Origin: Acididesulfobacillus acetoxydans
GTDB taxonomy: Bacteria > Bacillota > Desulfitobacteriia > Desulfitobacteriales > Desulfitobacteriaceae
Direction of reading: 5' to 3'
Assembly (NCBI RefSeq): GCF_902729405.1
Contig: NZ_LR746496.1
Coordinates: 2,914,001-2,978,000 of the forward strand
Length of the DNA stretch: 64,000 bases
Positions 43,646 to 51,449 of this stretch are shown piece by piece. The translations under genes were made by a program, and so were the position numbers. How positions within the stretch are numbered: position 1 is the first letter of the stretch; each line of letters opens with the position of its first letter. The notes below the pieces were generated by a model. That model made no database searches. It was given only the letters and a program-made list of their open reading frames with translations, and was not told where the DNA came from.

Positions 43646-43767
43646 TTAGGTAAAATTTGGTTCTCCCGGCCGGGTCGCCACCCGGCCCCGACTAAAACCC
43701 TAGGCTTGAACGGGAGAATTTCACCGACACGGCCACGTGCTTCTAATTCCCATGCGGTATTCCCTGG

Positions 43768-43805
43768 CTGAAGAACAACAAAGGCACCCTGAATAGAAGG
43801 GTGCC
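43768..43805 (-). terminator. Intrinsic terminator of the trp operon
   Basis: GGCACCCT (43783-43790) pairs with AGGGTGCC (43798-43805), 7-nt loop. On the minus strand TTTGTTGTTCTTC follows. It lies about 240 bases after trpA. Confidence 0.7.
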
Positions 43806-44042
43806 GAAAATTTCACCACTCCCATCCTACTGTACTACCCCATCCGATCCATCCTTAAACTCCTGCCTTTCCCCTCCTGCCGCTCCCGGAACCAAACCGG
43901 GATAATTATCTGACCCGATCGGGATTTGAAAACGCCGTCCTGCCGTCCTGCCGTCGTACTGTGAAAACAGGAATCTCCACCCCCGTAAACACCTTTATTC
44001 TTCGTATTTTAGCATAAATGTCCTTTCTCAACAACCGTACTT

Positions 44043-44882
44043 TTAAGAATTTAAGAATTGCGGGTTTTCCTGCCAAAGGCCGCTGAGCCAGGCATACACT
44101 CCTTCTTCGGCTTTTCCCAGTTCACTTCCCTGCAGACCGGTTTGATCCAAGCCGGAAAGACGCTCCACCAAGGCGCTGCCGACGATGACACCCTCCACGG
44201 CCGGGGCCAAGCGTTCCACCTGTTCGCGGCTGCGCAAACCGAAGCCGACACAGCGGGGAAGACGCAAATCACTTCCCAAGCGGGCAATGAAATCCAGAAC
44301 CTCAGGCGCGATGCCCGACTCCCCGCCCGTGATCCCGTTCTTGGCCAAGACATAGACAAAGCCGCCCTCCGCCTCTTGCAAAGCTTCAATGTCTTCCGCC
44401 TCACTCGTCAGCGCGGCCATAGGAATAAAGGCCAGTCGGCGGCCCACCAGTTGTCCGGCCCTCTCCCGGAATACCCGCCCTTCCCGCCAGGGCAGGTCCG
44501 GCAGGATCAGACCGTCCACCCCCGCCTCCGCGGCTTCCCGCACGAAATCGTCCCAACCGTAACGTAAGAGGGGGTTCAGATAACTCATGAGGAGCAGGGG
44601 AGTCTCACGTTCCCGGCGAAAATCGCGCACCATGGCTAAGACCCGGCTCAGCCTCATCCCGGCTGCCAGAGCCCGGCCCCCGGCTGCCTGGATCACCGGC
44701 CCGTCGGCCATCGGATCACTGAAAGGCACTCCCAGCTCCAGGATATCGACACCCGCGTCGGCCAACCCGGACAGCCGGCGCAGGCTCGTTTCATAATCGG
44801 GATCCCCCGCCATTAAATAAGCTATCAGGCGGGTCAGGCCCCGGCCCGGGCGGGCAAAGGCCTCCTGCAATCTTTCACTCAT
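44043..44882 (-). CDS. trpA: Tryptophan synthase alpha chain
   Basis: 279 residues from ATG 44882, which overlaps the trpB stop (ATGAGTGA); the frame is open further upstream inside trpB, but that is a shadow. The enzyme releases indole from indole-3-glycerol phosphate. Catalytic glutamate is in [17 protein letters not shown] (near residue 50) and the aspartate in [23 protein letters not shown] and [12 protein letters not shown] follow. Last gene of the operon. Confidence 0.96.
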   Translation of the reverse strand: MSERLQEAFARPGRGLTRLIAYLMAGDPDYETSLRRLSGLADAGVDILELGVPFSDPMADGPVIQAAGGRALAAGMRLSRVLAMVRDFRRERETPLLLMSYLNPLLRYGWDDFVREAAEAGVDGLILPDLPWREGRVFRERAGQLVGRRLAFIPMAALTSEAEDIEALQEAEGGFVYVLAKNGITGGESGIAPEVLDFIARLGSDLRLPRCVGFGLRSREQVERLAPAVEGVIVGSALVERLSGLDQTGLQGSELGKAEEGVYAWLSGLWQENPQFLNS

Positions 44883-46200
44883 CTGAATCCCTCCTCGCGA
44901 GATAAGCGGACAGGGTCTCGACATCTTTGTCCCCTCTCCCGGATAAATTGACGACAATGACCTTTTCGCTGCCGAGCTCCGGCGCCAGCCTGACGGCATA
45001 GGCCAGAGCGTGGGCACTTTCCAGCGCGGGCAGGATGCCCTCGGTTTGGCAGAGTATTTCACAGGCCCGGACGGCTTCCTCATCCCCGACCCGCACATAC
45101 TCGGCCCTGCCGCTTTCTTTGAGATAGCTGTGCTCCGGACCCACCCCGGGGTAATCGAGACCGGCTGAGACGGAATGCGTGGGCAGGATCTGCCCGTCGT
45201 CATCCTGGAGCAAATAGCTGTAGGCCCCGTGCAGAACGCCCGGTTCGCCCAGACCCAACGTTGCCGCATGGCCCTTGGGTTCGTCCCCTTTTCCGCCGGC
45301 CTCCACCCCGATCAGGCGGACGGAGGGATCGCCAATGAAGGGATGGAAAAAGCCGATGGCGTTGCTCCCGCCCCCCACGCAGGCCACCAAGGCATCAGGC
45401 AGGCGGCCCAAAACCTTCAGAGCCTGTTCTTTAGTCTCCCGCCCGATCACGGCCTGGAAATTCCGCACCATGGTCGGGAAGGGATGGGGACCGGCCGCCG
45501 TGCCGAAACAATAAAACGTATCCTCGACATGGCTCACCCAATCGCGCAGGGCTTCATTGATAGCGTCTTTCAAGGTTTTAGAACCCTGGCTGACCGAGCG
45601 TACCTCCGCTCCCAATAAACGCATGCGCAGGACATTCAAACGCTGCCGCCGGATGTCCTCTTCCCCCATATAAACGATGCAGGACAAACCGAACAAGGCA
45701 CAGGCGGTCGCCGTGGCCACTCCGTGCTGCCCCGCTCCCGTTTCGGCAATAACCCGCGTTTTCCCCATGCGTTTGGCGAGCAGTACCTGGCCCAGCGTGT
45801 TATTGATTTTATGGGCCCCGGTGTGATTCAAATCTTCCCGCTTCAAGTAAATCCGCGCTCCGCCCAGCTGGGCGCTGAGACGCTCCGCGGCATAAAAGAG
45901 AGAGGGGCGCCCGACATATTCCCGCAGAAGCCGCCCAAACTCCTCTGTAAAAGCCGGATCTTGCTTTGCCTCCGCATATGCTTTTTCGACCTCGCGCAAG
46001 ACCGGGACCAGGGTCTCGGCCACGTAAGCTCCGCCGTACGGACCGAAGCGGCCCGGCCGCTCATCCCCAGCGGCCATCAGCGCGTGCCGGCTCTCACTCT
46101 TTACTTGGTCCTCTTTTTGCCCGCGCAGGCCACCCTTTTCTGTGAGGCTTTCCTTTTCCCCGGCGCTTTCCGGGACGCCGACGCTTTTTAGGACACTCAT
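44875..46200 (-). CDS. trpB: Tryptophan synthase beta chain
   Basis: 441 residues from ATG 46200, 6 nt after AAGGAGAG. PLP enzyme joining indole and serine. [19 protein letters not shown] marks the true core start; [19 protein letters not shown] holds the PLP lysine; [15 protein letters not shown] and [15 protein letters not shown] are the substrate and phosphate motifs. The first ~45 residues are a charged extension ([20 protein letters not shown]) not found in typical TrpB1 proteins. It follows trpD directly; no trpC or trpF lies between. Confidence 0.96.
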   Translation of the reverse strand: MSVLKSVGVPESAGEKESLTEKGGLRGQKEDQVKSESRHALMAAGDERPGRFGPYGGAYVAETLVPVLREVEKAYAEAKQDPAFTEEFGRLLREYVGRPSLFYAAERLSAQLGGARIYLKREDLNHTGAHKINNTLGQVLLAKRMGKTRVIAETGAGQHGVATATACALFGLSCIVYMGEEDIRRQRLNVLRMRLLGAEVRSVSQGSKTLKDAINEALRDWVSHVEDTFYCFGTAAGPHPFPTMVRNFQAVIGRETKEQALKVLGRLPDALVACVGGGSNAIGFFHPFIGDPSVRLIGVEAGGKGDEPKGHAATLGLGEPGVLHGAYSYLLQDDDGQILPTHSVSAGLDYPGVGPEHSYLKESGRAEYVRVGDEEAVRACEILCQTEGILPALESAHALAYAVRLAPELGSEKVIVVNLSGRGDKDVETLSAYLARRDSDE

Positions 46201-46299
46201 TTTTTCTCTCCTTTCCCACTCTTTCATCCGCTATCGCCGGTGAGACTCTCGCTTCTGAGGGGCTTCTTCGGTCGGGAGTGGTTCCCCTGACCGGCCCCT

Positions 46300-47325
46300 T
46301 TAAAGAGCCAAGCTCTTTGCACTTCCGGCTTGCAGGGCCTCCAGCTTACCCAAGGCCGCGCCTGAGTCAATGCTCTCGGCAGCCATTAGAATTCCTTCCC
46401 CGATGTTTCTCGCTTTGCCCGCCGCAAAAAGAGCCACGCCGGAGTTGAGGAGGACGACATCCCGTTTGGGTCCGGGCCTTCCTTCCAGGACCGCCAAAGT
46501 GTGACGGACATTTTCTTCAGGCCCTCCTCCCCGCAGCTCGACCGGAGAGCAGCGTGTCAGACCGTATTCCTCCGGTGTCAGGCGGAAGGGGAAAAATTTG
46601 TCCCGCTCGACCAAAATCGCCTGAGTGGCTGCCGTCAAGCTGACTTCGTCCAGACCGTCCTCTCCCACGACGACAATCGCCCGCTCCACCCCCAAAATCT
46701 GCAGGGCTTTAGCCAGCTTGGGCAAAAGAATGAGGGAAGACACCCCCAAGAGTTGGTAGGGCGCCTGAGCCGGGTTCAAGAGCGGGCCGAGCAGGTTGAA
46801 AATGGTCCGCACTCCCAACTCACGCCGGTGGGCAGCCACCTTGCCCAAGGCCGGATGGTATAAGGGAGCAAAGAGAAAAGCCATCCCTATCTCCCGCAGG
46901 TTAGCGGAACTCTCGCGCGGGCTTAGATCCAGCGGTACTCCCAGGGCCTCCAAGACATCGGCGCTGCCGCAGCGGCCTGAGGCAAAACGGTTGCCGTGCT
47001 TGGCCACCGGCACCCCCGCCCCCGCCACGACAAAGGCCGTCGTAGTGGAAATATTGAACGTTCCTCCCCCGTCTCCGCCCGTTCCGCAGGTGTCAACCGT
47101 CCCGGAAGGCGCCGGGATTCTCTCGCTCAAACTCCGCAGGACCCCGGCAAAGGCTGCTATTTCCTCCGCCGTCTCTCCTTTCAGCCTCAGCCCGAGAAGC
47201 AAGGCCCCGATCTGGGCCCCGGTCAGGTCCCCGGCCATGAGTTCCGTCATTACCCCGCCCGCCAGTTCGGCGGACAAATTTTCTCCCCGGCTCAGATTGT
47301 CCAAAGCCTCACGAATCGCACTCAT
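46300..47325 (-). CDS. trpD: Anthranilate phosphoribosyltransferase
   Basis: A 341-residue enzyme that transfers phosphoribose from PRPP to anthranilate. Motifs: DTCGTGGDGGGTFNISTTTA (PRPP site, near residue 80), KHGNRFASGRCGSADVLEALG, and VVGEDGLDEVSL. Normal length, not fused to TrpG. Lies 37 bases after trpG. Confidence 0.97.
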   Translation of the reverse strand: MSAIREALDNLSRGENLSAELAGGVMTELMAGDLTGAQIGALLLGLRLKGETAEEIAAFAGVLRSLSERIPAPSGTVDTCGTGGDGGGTFNISTTTAFVVAGAGVPVAKHGNRFASGRCGSADVLEALGVPLDLSPRESSANLREIGMAFLFAPLYHPALGKVAAHRRELGVRTIFNLLGPLLNPAQAPYQLLGVSSLILLPKLAKALQILGVERAIVVVGEDGLDEVSLTAATQAILVERDKFFPFRLTPEEYGLTRCSPVELRGGGPEENVRHTLAVLEGRPGPKRDVVLLNSGVALFAAGKARNIGEGILMAAESIDSGAALGKLEALQAGSAKSLAL

Positions 47326-47362
47326 CCTCTGCTCTCCTTTCTCAGCTCATCTTCGTTAATAT

Positions 47363-48001
47363 TTAACCGTACTTTCGCTCCGGGCCGGGGGCGGCCGTGT
47401 TCCCCTCCACCACGCTCAGGAATGTTCGCAGGATCGTGTCCCCGTCCGGTGTCAGAATGCTTTCCGGGTGAAATTGCAACCCGTAAAACGGGTATTCCCG
47501 GTGTTCTATCCCCATAACCAGACCCTCTGCCGTTTGGGCCGTTATCGCCCACTGCGGACCGAGACTTTCCTTCTCCACCATCAGAGAATGGTAACGGCCC
47601 GCTTTAAACCCTTGTTCCAAGCCGGCGAACAGGCCCTCCCCGCAATGATAAACGGCAGATGCCTTCCCGTGCACTATCTCGGGCGCCCGGACCACTTGGC
47701 CGCCGAAAGCCATGGCCAGGGCCTGATGTCCCAGGCAAACACCCAAGATCGGCAGCGCTCCGCCGCCCCGGGCGGCCCTTTCCCCCAATTCTTGCACTAG
47801 TTCCAGGGATATGCCGGCTTCCGCCGGAGTGCAGGGACCCGGTGAAAGAATGATGCCGGCGGGTTTCTCTGCTAAAATCTCCGCGACCGTTCTTTCGTCG
47901 TTGCGCCAGACCCGCACCTCCTCTCCCCCCAGGCGTCCCAGAGCCTGAGCCAGGTTGTACGTGAAAGAATCATAATTATCGATCACCGTCAACAACTTCA
48001 T
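47363..48001 (-). CDS. trpG: Anthranilate synthase component II (glutamine amidotransferase)
   Basis: A 212-residue class I glutamine amidotransferase. IDNYDSFTYNLAQALG begins the protein, the catalytic cysteine is in GVCLGHQALAMAFGG (near residue 88), and FHPESILTPDG carries the catalytic His-Glu. It supplies ammonia to TrpE and could also serve PabB, since no pabA is seen. Its start overlaps the end of trpE by 26 bases. Confidence 0.95.
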   Translation of the reverse strand: MKLLTVIDNYDSFTYNLAQALGRLGGEEVRVWRNDERTVAEILAEKPAGIILSPGPCTPAEAGISLELVQELGERAARGGGALPILGVCLGHQALAMAFGGQVVRAPEIVHGKASAVYHCGEGLFAGLEQGFKAGRYHSLMVEKESLGPQWAITAQTAEGLVMGIEHREYPFYGLQFHPESILTPDGDTILRTFLSVVEGNTAAPGPERKYG

Positions 48002-49712
48002 CCACCGCTTTCATCAAAGCCATCGCCTTCTGGAGCGTTTCCGCATACTCTCTTTCCGGCTGAGAGTCGTAGACTATTCCCCCGCCGGCTTGGACATTTA
48101 CCGTATCCCCGCGAACCTGCAAAGTGCGAATGGTGATGCAGAAATCGACATCCCCGTTCCAGCGCGCGATCCCCAGGGCGCCACCGTACGCTCCTCTGCG
48201 TTCAGGCTCCAATTCCTGCAAGATTTCCATGGCGCGGACTTTGGGAGCACCGCTCAGAGTACCGGCCGGAAAAACCGCTTTCAGAGCCGAAAGACCGTCT
48301 TCCCCCCGGCGCAATTCTCCTTCTACGGTGGAGACGAGATGCATGACATGGGAGAAGCGCTCCACCTTGGCATATTGACTGACCTTGACACTGCCGCAGC
48401 CGGCTACCCGCCCGATGTCGTTCCGCCCCAAATCCACCAGCATGGCGTGTTCGGCGTTCTCCTTGGCATCGAGGCGCAATTCCTTTTCCCTGGCTTTATC
48501 GACCGCTTCACTGGGACCCCGCGGCCTGGTCCCGGCAATCGGGCGGGTTATCACGCGCTTTCCCAGCGTGGAGACGAGGAGCTCGGGAGAACTTCCGACC
48601 AAAGTCTCCTTCTCTCCCTCCAAATAAAACATATAGGGGGAAGGATTAAGGAGCCGCAGCCTTTCATAAATCCGCCAAGGGCTGGCTTTCGCCCGGCGGG
48701 AAAAGCGCTGGGAGAAAACCCCCTGAAAAATATCTCCCGCCCGGATGAATTCCTGAATCCGGCGAACCTTCTCCAGATAAGAAACGCGGTCCATGTTGCT
48801 CCGCCAAGGCTCAGGCGGCTTTTCCTCCCGGGGAGGACCCGGGACCGGCCCACCCGCCTCCGCCGGCCGCACCGGTTGTCTCTCAAGTGCCGCCCCCCGC
48901 GGTCCACCGGCAAGCGATCCCTCAGCCGGCAGTATCGGTTCTCCCCGTTCGGGCGGCGCCGGTTCTTCCGCGAACTGTACCCCTACGGGCTGTTTAGATC
49001 CTTCGGGAGAGGGTATTTCCCTCGCCTCCGAAGAGCAGCCCCCCTCCCGGGAGCCAGACACACCCCGTCCGGGGATTTTCAGGTCCGGCCCAGAGTTTGT
49101 TTCGTCTTGGTCTATTCCCGCGCTCCCGAGAAAATCCGTGATCGCGCGACCCCAGCCGGCAAGGAGGTCCTCCGCTCCGGCCCTTGTCTGCGCGAATACT
49201 TCCAAAACCAGGCGGTCCTCTTTGGGCAGCCAAATAATATTCACCGGGCAGGCGCGGAAGAAATACGAGGGTGCGGCCGCGGTAGACCGGGGTTTTTGCC
49301 AGACAAGCCCCCACTCGTAATCAAAATAGCCGATCAGTCCGCTCTCCAAAGCGGGGGCGCACGTTCCCCCGCCGCAGGGCTGACAGTTCCGGCGCCAGGC
49401 CCGAAGAAATTCCCTCAGTTCCTCGAGCGGATCGTGTCCCGGCCGGTATTTACCTGTCACCGGCCAGCCTTGGCCGAACCCCAGATACGAGCGTTCGTGC
49501 TCGCGTTCCTGCCCTTCCAGGACGAACCGGCAGGGCATTCCCAACCGCTCTCCCAACCGGGCCAGCTGCAAAATTCCCGCTTCCGGCCGGAACTTGGCAC
49601 TGATTGAGCCCCATTCCTGACTTGCCGCAAACACTTTTGTGCTCAGCTGTTCCAACTCCTGACTTGCGAGCAGCACCTTTCTCCTCACCTCAGCTTTCTC
49701 TCCCGGCATCAT
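47976..49712 (-). CDS. trpE: Anthranilate synthase component I
   Basis: About 578 residues from ATG 49712. The frame is open up to 49784, but that stretch is the leader terminator. The chorismate-binding C-terminal half is complete: IFQGVFSQRFSR, NPSPYMFYLEGEKETLVGSSPE, RPIAGTRPRG, LVDLGRNDIGRV, and GTLSGAPKVRAMEIL. Between the N-terminal domain and this half lies a linker of about 100 residues rich in Gly, Pro and Glu (about 225-325), absent from ordinary TrpE. The site equivalent to the tryptophan-feedback LLES motif reads FVLEGQ. The linker encodes no recognised domain. Confidence 0.93.
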   Translation of the reverse strand: MMPGEKAEVRRKVLLASQELEQLSTKVFAASQEWGSISAKFRPEAGILQLARLGERLGMPCRFVLEGQEREHERSYLGFGQGWPVTGKYRPGHDPLEELREFLRAWRRNCQPCGGGTCAPALESGLIGYFDYEWGLVWQKPRSTAAAPSYFFRACPVNIIWLPKEDRLVLEVFAQTRAGAEDLLAGWGRAITDFLGSAGIDQDETNSGPDLKIPGRGVSGSREGGCSSEAREIPSPEGSKQPVGVQFAEEPAPPERGEPILPAEGSLAGGPRGAALERQPVRPAEAGGPVPGPPREEKPPEPWRSNMDRVSYLEKVRRIQEFIRAGDIFQGVFSQRFSRRAKASPWRIYERLRLLNPSPYMFYLEGEKETLVGSSPELLVSTLGKRVITRPIAGTRPRGPSEAVDKAREKELRLDAKENAEHAMLVDLGRNDIGRVAGCGSVKVSQYAKVERFSHVMHLVSTVEGELRRGEDGLSALKAVFPAGTLSGAPKVRAMEILQELEPERRGAYGGALGIARWNGDVDFCITIRTLQVRGDTVNVQAGGGIVYDSQPEREYAETLQKAMALMKAVDEVVDGDR

Positions 49713-49729
49713 ACGCCGGGATTCAAAGA

Positions 49730-49764
49730 AAAATAAAAAACCAGCACTCAAATGAGTGCCGGTT
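49730..49764 (-). terminator. trp attenuator terminator
   Basis: On the minus strand a 10-bp stem ACCGGCACTC/GAGTGCTGGT (49763-49754 with 49749-49740, one G-U pair, loop ATTT) is followed by TTTTTATTTTTC. It ends about 18 bases before the trpE start, so it must be bypassed for trp expression. A competing helix is possible between AGAUGAG (49786-49780) in the triplet array and CUCAUUU (49756-49750), which takes the loop and the top of the 5' arm. Confidence 0.85.
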
Positions 49765-49779
49765 TCATTACACCAGAAC

Positions 49780-49835
49780 CTCATCTCAGCTCAACTCAAC
49801 TGCGCGGAACCCTCATCTCTGCTAAAACTCAACTA
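49780..49835 (-). promoter_or_regulatory. Putative TRAP-binding site (proximal NAG array)
   Basis: On the transcript, five triplets (UAG, GAG, UAG, GAG, GAG), a 9-nt gap, then CAG, GAG, GAG, GAG, GAG. Within each block the spacers are 2 nt (one is 3). Allowing one degenerate triplet in the gap gives eleven registers, matching the 11-subunit TRAP ring of Bacillus. The 3' end of the array overlaps the presumed antiterminator. No mtrB gene is in the window. Confidence 0.7.
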
Positions 49836-49878
49836 GTTGTAAATTGTGACTTAGTAGTCAAACTGCGGACCGGCTTGC

Positions 49879-49950
49879 CTAACTCTAACTCTGACCTAAC
49901 TCTGACTCTGACCTAACTATAACTATAACTCTAACTCTAACTCTACACTA
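49879..49950 (-). promoter_or_regulatory. Second NAG-triplet array (distal), period about 6 nt
   Basis: About a dozen UAG or GAG triplets at mostly 6-nt intervals (3-nt spacers), built from tandem TTAGAG, TTATAG and TCAGAG hexamers. TRAP tolerates 2-3 nt spacers, so this could be a second binding site. Alternatively it is a microsatellite from which the proximal site evolved. Confidence 0.6.
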
Positions 49951-50112
49951 ACCGCTGAACTCGGAATCTGCTCCCCTAAGCTCGAATCGACTCTAAACCT
50001 CCAGCGAACTTTAAGCCCAATCCCTATGCTGCACCCTAAACCTGCTTACCCACTTAACCCTGATCCAAGCAAAGGCTGTTCGCTCCCAGTCAGTAACTCT
50101 CCCTACATCAAG

Positions 50113-50140
50113 TATATAGGAGAGGGGTCTTTTCCGTCAA
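50113..50140 (-). promoter_or_regulatory. Sigma-A promoter of the trp operon
   Basis: TTGACG (50140-50135) and TATATA (50118-50113) with 16-bp spacing, or TATACT with 18 bp. Predicted transcript start near 50106, giving a ~390-nt leader. Confidence 0.75.
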
Positions 50141-50199
50141 TACCCATTTTAAAGATCTCTACACCCAGATGTTTTGCCTAATCCACTCACCTAACCCCT

Positions 50200-50562
50200 T
50201 CACTGGGCCGCCAAATCTTTGCGCAGACTCACGGCCCGGCGGAGATAAATGTGGCGTATCTCTTTCTGGGTCAGTTCCGTGTTGACATGGAGCAAAACCC
50301 TGATGCAGAGCGGCATGGCACCCTGCACCGGAATCTCCGTGGAGCAGAGCAAAGGGACGCGTTCCCAGCCGATCTCCCGGGCAAAAGAAGCGGGAAATTC
50401 CGCATTCAGATCCGGGGTCACAGTGAAAACAGCACTCACGATCTCCTCTAACGCAAGATTGTTCTCCCTGACAATCGCCTGGAGCAATTCCTGGGTCGCC
50501 GTCCGAATCTCTTCCGCCGTATTTTCCTCCACGCTAGTGGCTCCTCTTATTCCCCGCACCAT
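50200..50562 (-). CDS. aroH: Monofunctional chorismate mutase AroH
   Basis: 120 residues from ATG 50562, 8 nt after AAAGGAG. The trimeric AroH-type fold is indicated by [18 protein letters not shown] at the N-terminus, [40 protein letters not shown] and VLLHVNTE. It converts chorismate to prephenate, the substrate of TyrA encoded 8 kb away. It lies between hutP and the trp operon, in the same direction. Confidence 0.96.
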   Translation of the reverse strand: MVRGIRGATSVEENTAEEIRTATQELLQAIVRENNLALEEIVSAVFTVTPDLNAEFPASFAREIGWERVPLLCSTEIPVQGAMPLCIRVLLHVNTELTQKEIRHIYLRRAVSLRKDLAAQ

Positions 50563-50639
50563 AAGACCCACTCCTTTCCTTCCCGTCTTATCCTTCCGTC
50601 CGGTCCCAGCCTCCGCCCTTCCCGTCCTTCCTGTCCTGC

Positions 50640-51065
50640 CTAGAGGCTTTCTTTGGGTGCCGCCCGGTGGCCCAAACCCATGGCCACTTCATCCAAGTGC
50701 AAGAGCCCGACCCCAAAGAAAATAGCCACGGTCAGGTGCTCGTCACGCCGCGCAACCCCGATTTTGCCGCCCACATTGAGCCCTATGGCTTTAGGCATGA
50801 TCTGGGTCAGCGCTTCACGCGTCGCTCCCGCAACCGCTCCTTCGTCTCCGTGGGTCTCCTTGATCACCCCTTCGCGCTTGGCAGCCACCACGGCCCGCTC
50901 GATAATTTTCTTCACGGAACTTACGTAGTCCCCGCCGTAATCCACGGCCGCGGTCTTAATCCCCTGCCTGGCGAAGAACTCCTTAAGTTCAGTCTCTTCC
51001 TCCCGGCTTTCCGTCATTGCCATCTTCAGGGCAGCCATCGCTACCCGTTTGCTTTGGGCAATCAT
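50640..51065 (-). CDS. hutP: HutP-family RNA-binding antiterminator
   Basis: This 141-residue protein matches HutP along its length: [20 protein letters not shown] at the N-terminus, [29 protein letters not shown] in the middle and [20 protein letters not shown] at the end. HutP hexamers bind L-histidine and Mg2+ (through conserved histidines such as those in the last motif) and then UAG-rich RNA, opening terminators of histidine-use genes in Bacillus. No hut genes are in the window. Its own leader has a promoter, UAG motifs and a terminator, which suggests autoregulation. Confidence 0.92.
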   Translation of the reverse strand: MIAQSKRVAMAALKMAMTESREEETELKEFFARQGIKTAAVDYGGDYVSSVKKIIERAVVAAKREGVIKETHGDEGAVAGATREALTQIMPKAIGLNVGGKIGVARRDEHLTVAIFFGVGLLHLDEVAMGLGHRAAPKESL

Positions 51066-51132
51066 AAACTTAACCCCCCATCCTCGCAGAAATACCGCTC
51101 TCCGGATATAAGCGGCTCATACTTTCCAAACA

Positions 51133-51161
51133 GGACAAAAAAGACACCTTGCCCGGTGCCT
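51133..51161 (-). terminator. Intrinsic terminator in the hutP leader
   Basis: On the minus strand GGCACC (51160-51155) pairs with GGTGTC (51148-51143), one G-U pair, 6-nt loop, followed by six Ts. It lies about 70 bases upstream of the hutP start, in the leader rather than after a gene. Confidence 0.65.
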
Positions 51162-51272
51162 CGCTCCTCCTAAGCCCACCGTCCTTCCCCTATGCCACCT
51201 ATGTACCCGCCAAACACTTTCTTCACCGTACTACCGGGCCGTCTCCCAAAAAACCGGCCCTGCCTGGAATGA

Positions 51273-51301
51273 ATTATAATCTCTCCGCTACCCTATTGCA
51301 A
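51273..51301 (-). promoter_or_regulatory. Sigma-A promoter of hutP
   Basis: TTGCAA (51301-51296) and a perfect TATAAT (51278-51273) with exactly 17 bp between. Predicted start near 51266. Confidence 0.85.
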
Positions 51302-51449
51302 TATCCGACGTGCGCGGACTTCAAGCCGGGTCCCATTTTCTCCGGCAGAAACGGTGGGGTCTCCTAACCTCCATCTCGCCGCTATCGCGGCGATTCAAAC
51401 GGTAACCCTTTTGCGGCATGGGTGTCTGTACCCGAATAGTTACCCTTCT

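Larger units (their letters stand above)
43537..44042. other. Spacer between trpA and aroF
   Basis: Contains a terminator, a startless reading frame and an AT-rich pentanucleotide array (listed separately). No T-box or known riboswitch was recognised. Confidence 0.5.
49713..50199. promoter_or_regulatory. trp operon leader region
   Basis: About 390 nt of untranslated leader between the promoter at 50113-50140 and trpE. From 5' to 3' on the minus strand it is extremely rich in (G/U)AG triplets, then has a terminator. The parts are listed separately. No T-box core (TGGNACCGCG) and no Trp-codon leader peptide was found. Confidence 0.75.
51066..51449. other. hutP leader and promoter region
   Basis: Carries the hutP promoter (51273-51301), a ~200-nt leader with at least four UAG triplets (three of them between 51164 and 51202), an intrinsic terminator (51133-51161) and a hairpin GCCGCT/AGCGGT (about 51117-51095) before the ribosome site. 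Confidence 0.65.

Noticed and set aside
43650-43700. GGGTGGCGACCC on the minus strand upstream of aroF as a possible T-box
   Set aside because: It is a simple 8-bp hairpin with a GGCG loop; no ACCGCG core, no specifier loop and no antiterminator pair.
44883-45269. 129-codon upstream extension of the trpA frame
   Set aside because: It lies wholly inside trpB in another frame; trpA starts at the ATG overlapping the trpB stop.
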